The notes: generated by a model from the letters alone, not told the origin. Shown: positions 7,918-17,273, numbered from the stretch's first letter. The stretch is 55,304 nt of DNA from Blastocatellia bacterium (GCA_019695185.1 JAIBAN010000054.1:1-55304); one strand, 5' to 3'. Numbers and translations: made by a program.

Positions 7918-10059
7918 TTAGGGAAGAAAGCGGGCCAGTTGCGGGTCACGGGAAATTTCCAGATGTAATTCAGGGTTCCGGTTGAGCAAACCCCTGAGGA
8001 ATGGTTGGGGGTCGTTTCCGGCAGCAAGCTGGAGTCGCATCAGGTTCATCACATATTGTGGTTTAGGGTCAGCCTGGACTGCTTCACCAGCAGCGGCCAG
8101 GGCTTGCCTGGGGCGCTTGGTTTGACGGTAAATGGCAGCCAATAAATTCAGAGCCGGGGCCGGGATTTGGGCTCCCAGACTGGTTCGGGCCGTGAGGAGC
8201 CAGGTTTCCGCTTCAGCCAGCCGTTGTCGCTGAAATTCACTCAGTGCCAATCGGTAACGGGGTTCAATCAGTTTTTCATTTAAGCGGGCTGCTGCCCGAT
8301 AAGCCTCCTCGGCTGCCGGCTTGTTTCCCATACTTTCATACAACCGGCCAAGCATTAGCCAGTAGCGGTCATGGTATGGATCCTGCGCAAGCAGTTTTTT
8401 CACATCACTGAGTCCGGAAGCCAAATTTCCCCGTTCTTCAGCAATTCGAACCGACTGATAGGTTGCTTTTGCCAGAAATGAGGCACCGAGTCTTTCGGGG
8501 ATAGGTGTAGCATGCAACAGCGTTTCGGCTTCGGCAACCCGTTTCTGGTCCAACAACCAACTGCAATATTGGAGCTTCAGGGAAATGGAATGAGGGGTGG
8601 CTGCCAGGGCGCGTTGAAAAAACGTCTCTGGGCTTGTTCCCTCTTTTTGCGCCAGCATCATGGCAGTTTGATAAAGCAGGGGATGTTGTCCCTGCATGCG
8701 CAAAGCCAGCTCGATAGTTTGGTGGGCCTGGGGAAACGTCCCGGCATCGGTTTGGGCCATTGCCAATTGGGCCACGACCAGAATATTGGTCGGGTCAAAT
8801 TTGACCGTATAGGTCCACAACGAAAGATCGTTTTTCCAAACCGGTAAATACCAGAGGGTGGCGGCCAACCAGAAACAACTCAAACCAGTCGTTGTCAGCA
8901 TTTGCTTTTGCCAGGAAAAACGGCTGAACCAGACTCCCAGACTGTAGAAGGGGCCCAAAATGGCAACATACAAATAGCGGTCGGATGGTTCCAGTAAACC
9001 CGGCAACAGGTTGAGCATCGGCAGTAAAAACAGATAAAACCAGCCCCAGCCGAAAAACCAAACGCGTTGCGCCTGCCAACTGCGGACCATGGCCCAGACA
9101 GTCATAACAAAGAAGATCACACCACCGGCAACCACCCACCATTGCGGGTTGGGACGGCCAAACCGGGGAACCCGCAAATACAATTGGACAGGCAGCAAGG
9201 TGTTCCAGGCATAGACTGCCAAATCGGTGAAGGGGCCAGTCAGATACACCCACAACGAAGGTGAAGTTCCTTGTTTGCCCTCAATCAGTTGAGCGTCAAC
9301 GGCCAGCCAGGCAAACAGCAGGCTGACGGCAAAAAACGGCACATACGACCACATCCGGACCCGGTTCATTGGGTTTCGTCGAGCAAGGTCAGTCAAAACC
9401 AGGACTGCTGCCAGTGAGACCCATTGGGCTTTGGAAGCGAGGGCACAGATATACAGTCCAAGACTGATTCCATACCAAAAAAGGAATGTGGGAGCGTTCC
9501 GGGGTGACAGAGTGGAACCAACAACATGATCCGAAGGACCGGCATGGTCGGGTTGGGCTTTCAGATAGGCCCAAAAGGCAGCAAACCCAAAGACCGCAGA
9601 CAAGACGTCCTTGCGTTGCGACAACCAGACAACACATTCAATCCGGGTCGGATGCAGGGCAAAAACAAGAACTGCCAGCCAGACTGCCAGGGGTTTGTTG
9701 GTAAACCGGTTCCAGCTCAGGTACGCAAATACAGTGGCTCCCCAGTGGAGAAGAAAATTGGTGGCCCGCAGACAACCTGGGTCGGGCCCCCACAAGGCAA
9801 GATCAACCATGTATGAGATTCGGTGCAGGGGGTTGTAATTTACATAATAATAAGTCGTTAAAACCCGCCAAAGGTGTTCCCAGTCCAGGACCTGGATGGC
9901 CCGGTCCTCCAAAATGTAGGTGACGGAATCCAGTTTCAACATGGCATAGTCACGGGACCAGCCAAACGTGCCCAGAATCAGGACTCCAAGAACCAGGGTG
10001 GCGACCAAACCTGGATGAGCGGAACGTACTGATTGAAAAAAATTTGTTTTTGGATTCAT
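7918..10059 (-). CDS. TMTC-like GT-C membrane glycosyltransferase with C-terminal TPRs (copy A)
   Basis: A 713-aa paralogue of the next gene in the operon: acidic first loop (KLDSVTYILEDRAI), NYNPLHRISYMVDLALWG, FALHPTRIECVVWLSQRKDV, a multi-helix membrane domain, then TPR repeats in the last 250 residues. The frame stays open upstream to 10842, but that part runs antisense through the GT2 gene and has no family resemblance. The ATG at 10059 (MNPKTNFF) gives the normal N-terminus with a first TM about 20 residues in. The protein carries no repeat insertion in the loop where copy B has one. It is divergent from the GT2 gene across 81 bp; a dolichol/polyprenol-type lipid sugar made by that enzyme would be a logical donor, which is inference. 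Confidence 0.82.
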   Translation of the reverse strand: MNPKTNFFQSVRSAHPGLVATLVLGVLILGTFGWSRDYAMLKLDSVTYILEDRAIQVLDWEHLWRVLTTYYYVNYNPLHRISYMVDLALWGPDPGCLRATNFLLHWGATVFAYLSWNRFTNKPLAVWLAVLVFALHPTRIECVVWLSQRKDVLSAVFGFAAFWAYLKAQPDHAGPSDHVVGSTLSPRNAPTFLFWYGISLGLYICALASKAQWVSLAAVLVLTDLARRNPMNRVRMWSYVPFFAVSLLFAWLAVDAQLIEGKQGTSPSLWVYLTGPFTDLAVYAWNTLLPVQLYLRVPRFGRPNPQWWVVAGGVIFFVMTVWAMVRSWQAQRVWFFGWGWFYLFLLPMLNLLPGLLEPSDRYLYVAILGPFYSLGVWFSRFSWQKQMLTTTGLSCFWLAATLWYLPVWKNDLSLWTYTVKFDPTNILVVAQLAMAQTDAGTFPQAHQTIELALRMQGQHPLLYQTAMMLAQKEGTSPETFFQRALAATPHSISLKLQYCSWLLDQKRVAEAETLLHATPIPERLGASFLAKATYQSVRIAEERGNLASGLSDVKKLLAQDPYHDRYWLMLGRLYESMGNKPAAEEAYRAAARLNEKLIEPRYRLALSEFQRQRLAEAETWLLTARTSLGAQIPAPALNLLAAIYRQTKRPRQALAAAGEAVQADPKPQYVMNLMRLQLAAGNDPQPFLRGLLNRNPELHLEISRDPQLARFLP

Positions 10060-10140
10060 TGTGATTTTGATTTCGTGGTATCTTCGCGCTCCAACACGCT
10101 CTTCAATCCCTGTTCCGCACGAACAATACCCAAAACAACT

Positions 10141-10902
10141 ATGATTTATGGCCAAAAAGTGGTTGTGGTGCTGCCAGCCTACAACGCTGCAAAAACCCTG
10201 CTCAAGACCTACAATGAAATTGACCGCGATATTGTAGACGAAATGATTCTGGTGGACGACGCCAGTCATGACGATACAAGCAAAGTTGCTGAAAGTCTGG
10301 GCATTACCACCATTGTCCATCCGCAAAACCGGGGATACGGCGGCAACCAGAAAACCTGTTACACCGCAGCCCTCAAGGCCGGAGCCGATATTGTCATCAT
10401 GCTCCATCCGGATTACCAATACACTCCGAAGCTGATTCCGCCCATGGCTTATCTGATTGCCAGCGGGCACTACGATTGCGTGCTTGGGTCCCGGATTATC
10501 GGCAAAGGAGCACTCAAAGGCGGCATGCCGAAATACAAGTTTATTGCCAACCGGTTTTTGACCGCTTTTCAGAATATTCTCTCCGGTGAGCGTTTGTCGG
10601 AATACCACACCGGGTATCGGGCTTTTTCCCGCCGGGTGCTGGAAACGCTTCCGCTGGAAGAAAACGACGACGATTTTATTTTTGACAACCAGATGCTGGC
10701 CCAGATTTTTTATTTCAATTTCGGGATTGGCGAAGTCAGTTGTCCGACCCGCTATGAAACTGATTCGTCCTCCATCAATTTTATCCGCAGTTGCAAATAC
10801 GGGTTTGGGGTTTTGGGCGTCTCGCTCTTGTTTCGCCTGCAAAAAATGGGATTGGCCAAATCATCCATTTTTTCGGCCAGTGGCCGCCGCCTGGGGGAGT
10901 AA
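10141..10902 (+). CDS. Family 2 glycosyltransferase, DPM1-like
   Basis: A 253-aa GT-A enzyme. Visible motifs are VVVVLPAYNAAKTL at the N-terminus, LVDDASHDDT (nucleotide binding), HPQNRGYGGNQKT, the DxD-like region MLHPDYQYTP and an acceptor-side segment EYHTGYRAFSRRVL. It lacks C-terminal membrane helices and so resembles soluble polyprenyl-phosphate sugar synthases (DPM1-like). An open frame reaches back to 10033, but that start would lie inside the opposite gene. The ATG at 10141 starts exactly at the conserved beta-strand. It is divergent from the GT-C/TPR operon and may supply its lipid-linked sugar. The donor sugar is unknown. Confidence 0.85.
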   Translation: MIYGQKVVVVLPAYNAAKTLLKTYNEIDRDIVDEMILVDDASHDDTSKVAESLGITTIVHPQNRGYGGNQKTCYTAALKAGADIVIMLHPDYQYTPKLIPPMAYLIASGHYDCVLGSRIIGKGALKGGMPKYKFIANRFLTAFQNILSGERLSEYHTGYRAFSRRVLETLPLEENDDDFIFDNQMLAQIFYFNFGIGEVSCPTRYETDSSSINFIRSCKYGFGVLGVSLLFRLQKMGLAKSSIFSASGRRLGE

Positions 10903-11025
10903 AACCCGAAGCTGGGGGCGGCTGTCAGTAAGAGAAACCTGCCGGATTTCATCCGCGACTAAAATTATCTGAAAACCCATGGATTCCGAATTTCTTGAAT
11001 CTGAAAAGAAAAAAGGAAGGCTGTG

Positions 11026-11637
11026 TCAACCGGTATGCTCCGGCGGAAGTTCCTGCGGTGAATTGACATTCACCAGCAACTGACTGGCATGGGGCAGATG
11101 GGCATATTCCTCCGGGGTGACAATCCGGGTTGCAAGGTGGCGGGGCAGGGCATCCACTCGGCGCACCCCCTGGTCGAGCAGGCTGGAAACCGTTGGCAAA
11201 ATATCCCGATGATAAACCGCACAGAGTCCCTGAACGGTTTTTCCCTTGTGGGTTTCAACTTCGGGCAGCACCGCGCTGGCTTCATGTCGTTTGGAAAGCA
11301 GAAACATCAGCCACTCAACCGTCAGAAAGGGCAGGTCACAGGCCAGCACGAGCACATACTCCCGTTCAGCAAGCGTGAGGGCGGTTTCGATTCCGGCCAG
11401 CGGCCCGGCAGGTCGGTCGGGGTCACGGCGCACATCCGTTCGGAGCGGCACCCCCAAACATTGGTAAGCTGCTGAAGGAGAGGCGATAACTGCAACTGTA
11501 TCAGTTGTTTCCCGTGCGATTGCAAGTACCCGTTCAATCATCGGCACGCCTGCGACGGCAACCCAGGCTTTGTCGCGGCCCATGCGGCGGCTTTCGCCAC
11601 CTGAAAGAATGAAAGCGGAAACGTCAGGGTGTTTCAT
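11026..11637 (-). CDS. mobA: Molybdenum cofactor guanylyltransferase MobA
   Basis: A 203-aa nucleotidyltransferase that attaches GMP to molybdopterin to make the guanine dinucleotide form of the cofactor. The N-terminal signature is AFILSGGESRRMGRDKAW, followed by a central RDPDRPAGPLAGIETAL and the metal-binding ACDLPF. The ATG at 11637 (MKHPDVSAF) places the signature near the N-terminus; the open frame continues to 11715 but the extra 26 residues do not look like the family. No molybdoenzyme or other moa/moe gene lies in the window, so its client is elsewhere. Confidence 0.88.
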   Translation of the reverse strand: MKHPDVSAFILSGGESRRMGRDKAWVAVAGVPMIERVLAIARETTDTVAVIASPSAAYQCLGVPLRTDVRRDPDRPAGPLAGIETALTLAEREYVLVLACDLPFLTVEWLMFLLSKRHEASAVLPEVETHKGKTVQGLCAVYHRDILPTVSSLLDQGVRRVDALPRHLATRIVTPEEYAHLPHASQLLVNVNSPQELPPEHTG

Positions 11638-11802
11638 GGCAGTGAAGGAAATACATTGAATTTGATGTCCGTTAAAATTAACGTATGTCCGTTCCTTTGA
11701 AAAATTCCTTTGCACCTTTGGCCGTTCCCGGCGAAAATCAAACCCGTAGCACCAAGCAGCGCCAAACTTAAACGCTCAATGGAATTCCTTCCCGTTGGTT
11801 TC

Positions 11803-11808
11803 AGGTGA
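11803..11808 (+). promoter_or_regulatory. Ribosome binding site that sets the VIT-VWA start
   Basis: AGGTGA lies 5 bases before the ATG at 11814. This supports that start over the upstream in-frame GTG at 11805, which lies inside this motif, and over the second ATG at 11820. Confidence 0.6.
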
Positions 11809-11813
11809 ACCCT

Positions 11814-14225
11814 ATGCACATGCGTCCGTGGCTCGTCCCTGTGTCGAAGTTCGTGGTCTGGAGCCTTTTCCTTTTGCTCTCGGTGGTCTTTGGTTCCGAA
11901 ACCGTTCTGGCTCAGGCCGGAGTGGTTTTTCCCGGTGATGACAATGTGCCCGATGCGGCCCGCCTGTCACTCGACGAAATGACCACCGACATTCGCATTG
12001 ACCATCAGTTTGCACGGGTGAAAATCGTCCAGATTTACGGCAATCATACAGACCGCGTGCTGGAATCCCGCTACGTGTTTCAGATTCCAACCACGGCGGC
12101 CATCACGGATTTTGCCGTCTGGGACGGTGACATTCGGATTCCGGGCGTCATGCTGGAAGTCCGCCGAGCCAATGAAATCTATGAGGAAATCAAGCAAAAG
12201 GCGATTGACCCCGGACTGCTCACCGAAGAGGACGAAAACGGGGCACCCAAGGCGTTTACCGTGCGGCTGACACCGATTCAGCCCTACGGAACGAAACGGG
12301 TGGAACTGGAATATTGCGAAGTGCTGCGGGTGGAGGGCGAGCAAACGTTTTTTTCGCTGCCGCTCAAACCTTCGGCCTACGGTGAACAGACGGTTGGTTC
12401 CTTCCGGCTGTCGCTGGATTTGTTGAGCCGGGTGCCCATGTCGGCTTTGAACCTGCGTAGCAAACAGTATCCGCTGGGGTTTGGGGCGCAAACCCCGGAC
12501 CATATTTCAGCCACGTTTCAAGCTGCCAATGTCGCCTTCAAAGAGGATTTTGCTTTCGATTACACCTTGCAGAACCGCAAAAGCCAGATGTCGGTGCTGA
12601 CCTATCATGCGCCGGAAATCCTTTCCGCCGTGGATTTGCGCGACCCGAATCATACCAAGCCGGACAATGACGGCTATTTCGAGGCGGCGGTGGTGTTCAA
12701 CGAACGGGGGGCGGTCCCGGAGGAATTCAACCGCCAGCCCGCTCCAAAGCGGTCAGTGGTGGTCATGCTCGACACCTCGCTTTCGATGAACTGGGAAAAG
12801 CTGGACCGCTCCTACGAAGCCGTCGAACGGTTTTTGCGGACGCTGACCCCGGCGGACAGTTTCAATCTGGTGTTGTTTAACGATGACGTGAACGCCCTGG
12901 GAGACAAGCCCCTGACCGGCTCGCTGGAAAATGTGGAAAAGGCGCTCCAGTTTATCAAACAAGGGTACTTGTCGGGCGGGACGGACTTTGTCCGGGGCCT
13001 CAAGCGGGCGCTCGAACTGGCCAAACAGCTTCCCGGTGACGAGCGCGCCATTGTGCTCCTGACCGACGGCAATCCGACACTGACCACAACCAGCGCCCGT
13101 GGCATCGTGAACGAATTTTCCAAGGCCAACAAAACCGGAAACCAGCAACTGGCGCGGCTGTTTGCCTTTGGCATCGGCCAGGACACCAACCGGGAGATGC
13201 TGGCCGAGTTGGCCCGCTCCAGCAACGGGCATTTTGACTGGGGCCGCGAAACCGACGAACTCGAATTCCGGCTGAATGCGTTTTTTGCCAAGGTCGGCCA
13301 GAAACCGATTGAAGGACTGACGTTGACGACTTCGGATTCCAGTAACTTTTACAACGTCTATCCGGATGTGGATACGACCTGTTACGACGGTTCGCGGTTT
13401 GCCTTTGTCGGACGCTTCCGCCGGGCCAACCCCAACGTCACGTTCACGGTCAGCGGCAAACAGCAGGACCGCGCGGTGAAGCTCGAAGAAAAAGCCGCTT
13501 TGCCGGAAATGGACGACACGCACAAGCATGTGCCCTATGTGTGGGCGCGGGCCCGGATAGACGCCCTGCTCCGGCAGATTGCCTTGAACGGCGAAGACGA
13601 AGCATTGATTGCCGAAATCATCGCCCTTTCCAAAAAATACAAGATTGTCACACCCTACACGGCGTTTCTGGCGGCTCCGCGCTCGTTGCTGCGTCCGCGT
13701 GTGATTAAGCCGGGCGACCCTGTGTTGCGGGTCAAAACCGATGCGGCCATCAATTCGGTCGTGGCAGTGTTTCCCTTTGGGCTGACCAAACCGTTGACGT
13801 ATCTGACCAGCGAAGACATTTGGGAAACCCGGTTCCTGGCTCCGAAGGAAATGGCGGACGGCAGTTACACCTGCCGCCTTGTGCTGACCGACCGGAGCGG
13901 CAATGTCTATCAGGAGGAAAAGAGTTTTGTGATTGACTCGCACCCGCCAACCGTCAAGGCCACGGTGGCCAAACCGATTGTGAATGCGGGCGAAGCGACG
14001 GAAATCATCGTTTCGGCTGACAGCGATACGCGCCGCATCACGGCCCGGCTGTTTGGAGCACAACCGGTCAAAGTCGTGTGGGACGAAAAACGGAAGGCCA
14101 ACCTTGGCACGCTCAGAATCCCGGCAGGATTGCCGGCGGGCGTCTACACGGTGGTGGTGACGGCGGAGGATTTTGCCCATAACGTCGTCGGAACCGAAAT
14201 CACCGTGGAGGTCGTGGGCGGGTGA
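11814..14225 (+). CDS. Secreted VIT and von Willebrand A domain protein
   Basis: An 803-aa exported protein. A signal peptide ends near VLAQA, followed by a VIT domain (about 45-190; RVKIVQIYGNH, LEVRRANEIYEEIKQ) and a VWA domain (about 320-500) with an intact MIDAS: VVVMLDTSLSMNW, the GGTDF threonine and LLTDGNP. After about 620 an Ig-like segment follows (PPTVKATVAKPIVNAGEATE). This is the inter-alpha-trypsin-inhibitor type of architecture, usually involved in metal-dependent protein adhesion outside the cell. Its stop overlaps the GTG start of the next gene by 4 bp, an unexpected coupling to a nuclease-like gene. Confidence 0.88.
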   Translation: MHMRPWLVPVSKFVVWSLFLLLSVVFGSETVLAQAGVVFPGDDNVPDAARLSLDEMTTDIRIDHQFARVKIVQIYGNHTDRVLESRYVFQIPTTAAITDFAVWDGDIRIPGVMLEVRRANEIYEEIKQKAIDPGLLTEEDENGAPKAFTVRLTPIQPYGTKRVELEYCEVLRVEGEQTFFSLPLKPSAYGEQTVGSFRLSLDLLSRVPMSALNLRSKQYPLGFGAQTPDHISATFQAANVAFKEDFAFDYTLQNRKSQMSVLTYHAPEILSAVDLRDPNHTKPDNDGYFEAAVVFNERGAVPEEFNRQPAPKRSVVVMLDTSLSMNWEKLDRSYEAVERFLRTLTPADSFNLVLFNDDVNALGDKPLTGSLENVEKALQFIKQGYLSGGTDFVRGLKRALELAKQLPGDERAIVLLTDGNPTLTTTSARGIVNEFSKANKTGNQQLARLFAFGIGQDTNREMLAELARSSNGHFDWGRETDELEFRLNAFFAKVGQKPIEGLTLTTSDSSNFYNVYPDVDTTCYDGSRFAFVGRFRRANPNVTFTVSGKQQDRAVKLEEKAALPEMDDTHKHVPYVWARARIDALLRQIALNGEDEALIAEIIALSKKYKIVTPYTAFLAAPRSLLRPRVIKPGDPVLRVKTDAAINSVVAVFPFGLTKPLTYLTSEDIWETRFLAPKEMADGSYTCRLVLTDRSGNVYQEEKSFVIDSHPPTVKATVAKPIVNAGEATEIIVSADSDTRRITARLFGAQPVKVVWDEKRKANLGTLRIPAGLPAGVYTVVVTAEDFAHNVVGTEITVEVVGG

Positions 14226-15028
14226 CAACGTTTCTGTTTTGGAATCTGAATCGAAAAAGGCTGGAAACCACACTCGTGCAGATGGTGCACGGGCACAATG
14301 TGGATATGCTGTTGTGTGTTGAATGCCAAATTCCACCAACTGTTTTGCTGGAGTTGTTGGAAAGCCCGGATCAGATACAGTTCCGCTTTACGCCGTGCAA
14401 AAATAAGTCTTTCGGGGTGTACACACGATTCCCCAGTAAATTTCTCAGTATCCTGGTTGACGAACCTCGCTATACAATTTTTCGGATTGGGATTCCGGCC
14501 CGGTCTGAGATCATTTTTGCAATTCTTCATTTCCCAAGCAAAATCTGGTCTGGAGAGAGCCTAACAATTGAGTGCGTGGATTTCTCAAAATGTCTTCGGG
14601 AGACGGAAAAACAAGTTGGTCATGCGCGAACGGTTGTCATTGGGGATTTCAACTTGAACCCCTTTGAAGATGGGATGGTGGCAGCCACCGGGTTGAATGC
14701 GGTTATGACACGGGAAGTTGCATCCAAAGGACATCGCACTGTACACGAGAAGCGGTACCCGTACTTTTACAATCCTATGTGGAAGTTTTTCGGTGATTTG
14801 ACAGAAGGTCCGGCAGGGACGTATTACTATAGTCAATCTGAGAAAAAAGCGTACTATTGGCATATTTTCGACCAGGCTCTTCTTCGCCCTGATGTGCTTA
14901 CCTTTTTTGATCCGGGCAAGTTAAAAATTTTGACCGAAGTGGATGGTGTTTCATTGTTCAAAAATGGGTTGCCGGATAAAGAACTTTTCTCAGATCATTT
15001 GCCGCTTCTACTCACCTTGAACCACTGA
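14222..15028 (+). CDS. Endonuclease/exonuclease/phosphatase (EEP) family protein
   Basis: A 268-aa protein of the DNase I-like EEP fold. Signatures are an N-terminal strand with FLFWNLNRKR (the family's WN motif), a central IGDFNLNPFEDGM (GDFN metal site) and a C-terminal SDHLPLLL. It starts with GTG in a GTGA overlap with the VWA gene. There is no signal peptide, so it should act in the cytoplasm although its neighbour is secreted. The region to 15445 is visibly more A/T-rich than its surroundings, suggesting separate origin. It could cleave nucleic acid or a phosphoester; the sequence does not decide. A strong RBS 3' of it starts a small partner gene. Confidence 0.78.
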   Translation: MTTFLFWNLNRKRLETTLVQMVHGHNVDMLLCVECQIPPTVLLELLESPDQIQFRFTPCKNKSFGVYTRFPSKFLSILVDEPRYTIFRIGIPARSEIIFAILHFPSKIWSGESLTIECVDFSKCLRETEKQVGHARTVVIGDFNLNPFEDGMVAATGLNAVMTREVASKGHRTVHEKRYPYFYNPMWKFFGDLTEGPAGTYYYSQSEKKAYYWHIFDQALLRPDVLTFFDPGKLKILTEVDGVSLFKNGLPDKELFSDHLPLLLTLNH

Positions 15029-15033
15029 CACTT

Positions 15034-15040
15034 AGGAGGG
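15034..15040 (+). promoter_or_regulatory. Strong ribosome binding site of the small EEP partner
   Basis: AGGAGGG precedes the ATG at 15044 by 3 bases. It supports independent, efficient translation of the small downstream protein relative to the weakly initiated GTG nuclease gene. Confidence 0.65.
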
Positions 15041-15043
15041 ATT

Positions 15044-15445
15044 ATGAATAGTAATTTACAGGATTTGTGGCCGGATGACTTAGCTGTCACAAAGCAATTG
15101 CCGCCAGTGGTGCTTCTGAGAAGGCAAGCTTCAGCGTTGGGAACAAAGACCAATGGATTGGTCGAAGCTGAGGTCAGGCAGTTTGCTAGTGGAAATGCTC
15201 CTTTTGGTTGGAAGTTTGTGCTTGTCGCTCCGGTTTTGGATAATTATCGAATCGAATTATTTTGTGTACGGCATGGACTTGAATTCTATCCCTTGGAAAT
15301 ATTTGGAAATGACATTGAGAAATGTGAAATTCCAAACGAAGAAAAATTCCTTGTTAAATTAGCTGAAATTTTTGCTTCGGAAAAGACACTCAAAATTGTG
15401 CGAGCCCTCCTTGCACAAAGCCAAGCCTTTGAAATCCCTGCTTGA
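15044..15445 (+). CDS. Uncharacterised small protein paired with EEP nuclease
   Basis: A 133-aa soluble protein that I do not recognise. It has no signal peptide or TM segment and ends in a probable helix (EKFLVKLAEIFASEKTLKIVRALLAQ). It lies 15 bp after the EEP gene, shares that gene's A/T-rich composition and has a strong AGGAGGG site. Such a nuclease plus small-protein pair could be an enzyme with inhibitor or partner, possibly defensive or toxin-antitoxin-like; this is inference only. Confidence 0.7.
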   Translation: MNSNLQDLWPDDLAVTKQLPPVVLLRRQASALGTKTNGLVEAEVRQFASGNAPFGWKFVLVAPVLDNYRIELFCVRHGLEFYPLEIFGNDIEKCEIPNEEKFLVKLAEIFASEKTLKIVRALLAQSQAFEIPA

Positions 15446-15497
15446 TATGACTGAATTCAAGCCACACTGTTTATGGGGATGATACTTTGCCAAACTC

Positions 15498-15782
15498 ATG
15501 GGGGAACCGGAATTGCCCATGTTTGCGCACATCTCGCTGCTCAGGTTTCCGCCCGGTTACCCCTTTCGGCTTTTTTCGGTTACAAGTTTGGGGATTGACG
15601 ATTGCCCGCCGGATGACCATTGGCTGGTGATTCATTTGTGCCAGCCCTGTTGTCGGGAACGCGGATTGCTGCTTGAAGACAGTCTGATTTCCGAAACCGA
15701 CCAGGATGGAACATGCCAAAACAAACTCACGACCGTTCCAGTTTGCAGTTTGTGTTTCCAGGAAGCCAAAGCACGAAAATAA
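15498..15782 (+). CDS. Small Cys-rich protein, possible zinc binder
   Basis: A 94-aa frame containing CQPCC and CSLCFQEAK, which could form a four-cysteine zinc site. Start MGEPELPMFAHI at 15498; no convincing RBS. It lies in a region with no competing gene, but the evidence that it is expressed is weak. Not recognised. Confidence 0.45.
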   Translation: MGEPELPMFAHISLLRFPPGYPFRLFSVTSLGIDDCPPDDHWLVIHLCQPCCRERGLLLEDSLISETDQDGTCQNKLTTVPVCSLCFQEAKARK

Positions 15783-15827
15783 TCATGGGACTCCTGGCAA
15801 TAACTGCCTCCCAAGAAAAACTCTGCT

Positions 15828-15862
15828 CTCAGTCCTCAGTCCTCAGTCCTCAGTCCTCAGTC
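15828..15862. repeat. Heptamer array (CTCAGTC)x5, single arm
   Basis: Five exact tandem copies. No inverted partner arm was found nearby, so this is a solo arm of the GGACTGA family. Confidence 0.95.
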
Positions 15863-16090
15863 CTTGATGTATCCCTTAGCTCTGAATTTCGCGTTCATGT
15901 TACATTTCCCCCTGCCGTAGCATAGAATTTCCATTCCTGTAACAATCCGGTCACAAGAGTCGCGTTTTCTGTTCCTGAACACAGCGAAATGTTGGTTGAA
16001 AATCAGTATTTCTCGCTCTCACAGGCCCGGACGCGACACTGCCTGAAGAGAACATCCTCGCAGCAGTCCGCAGTCCTCCGTTTCGGAATT

Positions 16091-16097
16091 GAAGAGG
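16091..16097 (+). promoter_or_regulatory. Ribosome binding site of the TIGR04222-like gene
   Basis: GAAGAGG lies 6 bases before the ATG at 16104. It argues against the in-frame TTG at 16089, which would place the site inside the gene. Confidence 0.6.
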
Positions 16098-16103
16098 TAC
16101 ACT

Positions 16104-17273
16104 ATGGACAAGCAGACAATGACCCCCAGTCTCCCGCCGGAAACCGCGACCTGTCTTTTGTGCGGCAGGAACCAGCCTCCCCAAGCTTTCTGCATTCAGT
16201 GCGGGGCTTCGCTGCAATCGGTTGCTTCGCTGGCCGCCCCAATCATTCCCAAAATCATTTACCAACCTCCAGTTCACCAGAAAACAACCTATCTTCCAGT
16301 CCAAAACAAGCAGCATCCGGACAACTCCTTTTTGTACACGGTCACCGCCATTCTCTGTAGCGGGGCTGCCATCGTGAGTGTTGTCCTGATGGGAAAGGCC
16401 GGCCCGCTGTTTCTCGGCTATTACTTTATGATTGGGCTGGCAGTTTGTTTTGGATTGGCGGTGGCCCGCCGTTTCACGGAAGGCGGAGCGATTCCCAAAC
16501 TCAATTTTTCAGACCCGTATCTATTTGCTTATTTGCGCGGAGGAAAAAACGAAGCGCTCCGCGTGGCCACGCTGGCTCTGATTGACAAAGGTTACCTGAA
16601 AGTGGATGGCACCAACCTGGTGGCCTTCCTGCCTGATACCAGTCTGGTGATGGAAAATCCGCTGGAGCAGAAAATCCTGAGTTGTTTTCAGGAAAAAGCC
16701 GCTGCCACGTGGATTTTCAAGGACCAGGAACTTGAAGCCGAATGTACCCGCTATGACTTGATACTCAAGGATTACGGGTTCTTGCCGGATGCGGCAATCA
16801 ACCGTCTGCGTATCAAACGGTTTATTGTCGCACTCTCAGTTTTATGGGGGTTGTCTTTGACAAAAATCTGCATCGCCCTTTATGGAGGGCACACTAACAT
16901 CGGGTTTCTTGTGGTTCTGACGGCGCTCTTCACTATCGTCACCCTTTTGCTAATTTTCCGGCAGAGAACCTACCTGGGCGACCGGGTGATTCGTGAATTG
17001 AAGGATACCTTCAACGATTCGCGCAATCTGGTTCCGCTTCTGAAATCCACTGGCGAAACCGACCAGATTGTTTTGCTGGCTTCGGTTTATGGCCTGAATG
17101 TGCTGCCAGTGGTTGAATACCCTCACGTGCATGACCTCTACGGCCAGTCAACCCACTCCTCTACGTACTATTCATCCTGCGGTGGCGGGAGCAGTTGTGG
17201 CGGAGGCAGTAGCTGCGGTGGTGGCAGCAGTTGTGGCGGCGGTGGCGGTTGTGGTGGGTGCGGGGGAAGCTAA
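16104..17273 (+). CDS. TIGR04222-like membrane protein with Gly/Ser/Cys tail; candidate MNIO substrate
   Basis: A 389-aa membrane protein. The N-terminus has a zinc-ribbon-like pair (CLLCG and CIQCG, about residues 17-35). Two TM helices follow (about 74-125), then the soluble core YLRGGKNEALRVATLALIDK typical of TIGR04222 proteins, and two more TM helices (about 235-285). The last 34 residues are almost only Gly, Ser and Cys: four SSCGGG-type repeats followed by two more cysteines, six Cys in all. Such Gly/Cys-rich tails are a known mark of the family. The next gene encodes a DUF692/MNIO enzyme, a class that modifies cysteine residues in peptides, so the tail is a plausible substrate; this link is inference. 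Start chosen by the GAAGAGG site before ATG 16104. Confidence 0.8.
   Translation: MDKQTMTPSLPPETATCLLCGRNQPPQAFCIQCGASLQSVASLAAPIIPKIIYQPPVHQKTTYLPVQNKQHPDNSFLYTVTAILCSGAAIVSVVLMGKAGPLFLGYYFMIGLAVCFGLAVARRFTEGGAIPKLNFSDPYLFAYLRGGKNEALRVATLALIDKGYLKVDGTNLVAFLPDTSLVMENPLEQKILSCFQEKAAATWIFKDQELEAECTRYDLILKDYGFLPDAAINRLRIKRFIVALSVLWGLSLTKICIALYGGHTNIGFLVVLTALFTIVTLLLIFRQRTYLGDRVIRELKDTFNDSRNLVPLLKSTGETDQIVLLASVYGLNVLPVVEYPHVHDLYGQSTHSSTYYSSCGGGSSCGGGSSCGGGSSCGGGGGCGGCGGS

Larger units (their letters stand above)
15783..16103. other. Intergenic region before the MNIO locus
   Basis: 321 bases with no credible gene. It holds the five-copy CTCAGTC array at 15828-15862 and a weak echo of it (GCAGTCCGCAGTCCTC) near 16065. 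It ends with the ribosome binding site of the TIGR04222-like gene. No promoter could be called with confidence. Confidence 0.6.

Noticed and set aside
10060..10842. Upstream extension (261 codons) of the GT-C/TPR copy A frame
   Set aside because: It runs antisense through the clear GT2 gene, has no resemblance to the family, and the normal N-terminus starts at 10059.
12753..14339. Minus-strand open frame of 528 codons
   Set aside because: It lies antisense to the VIT-VWA gene, which has full domain support; the amino acid content is that of a shadow frame.
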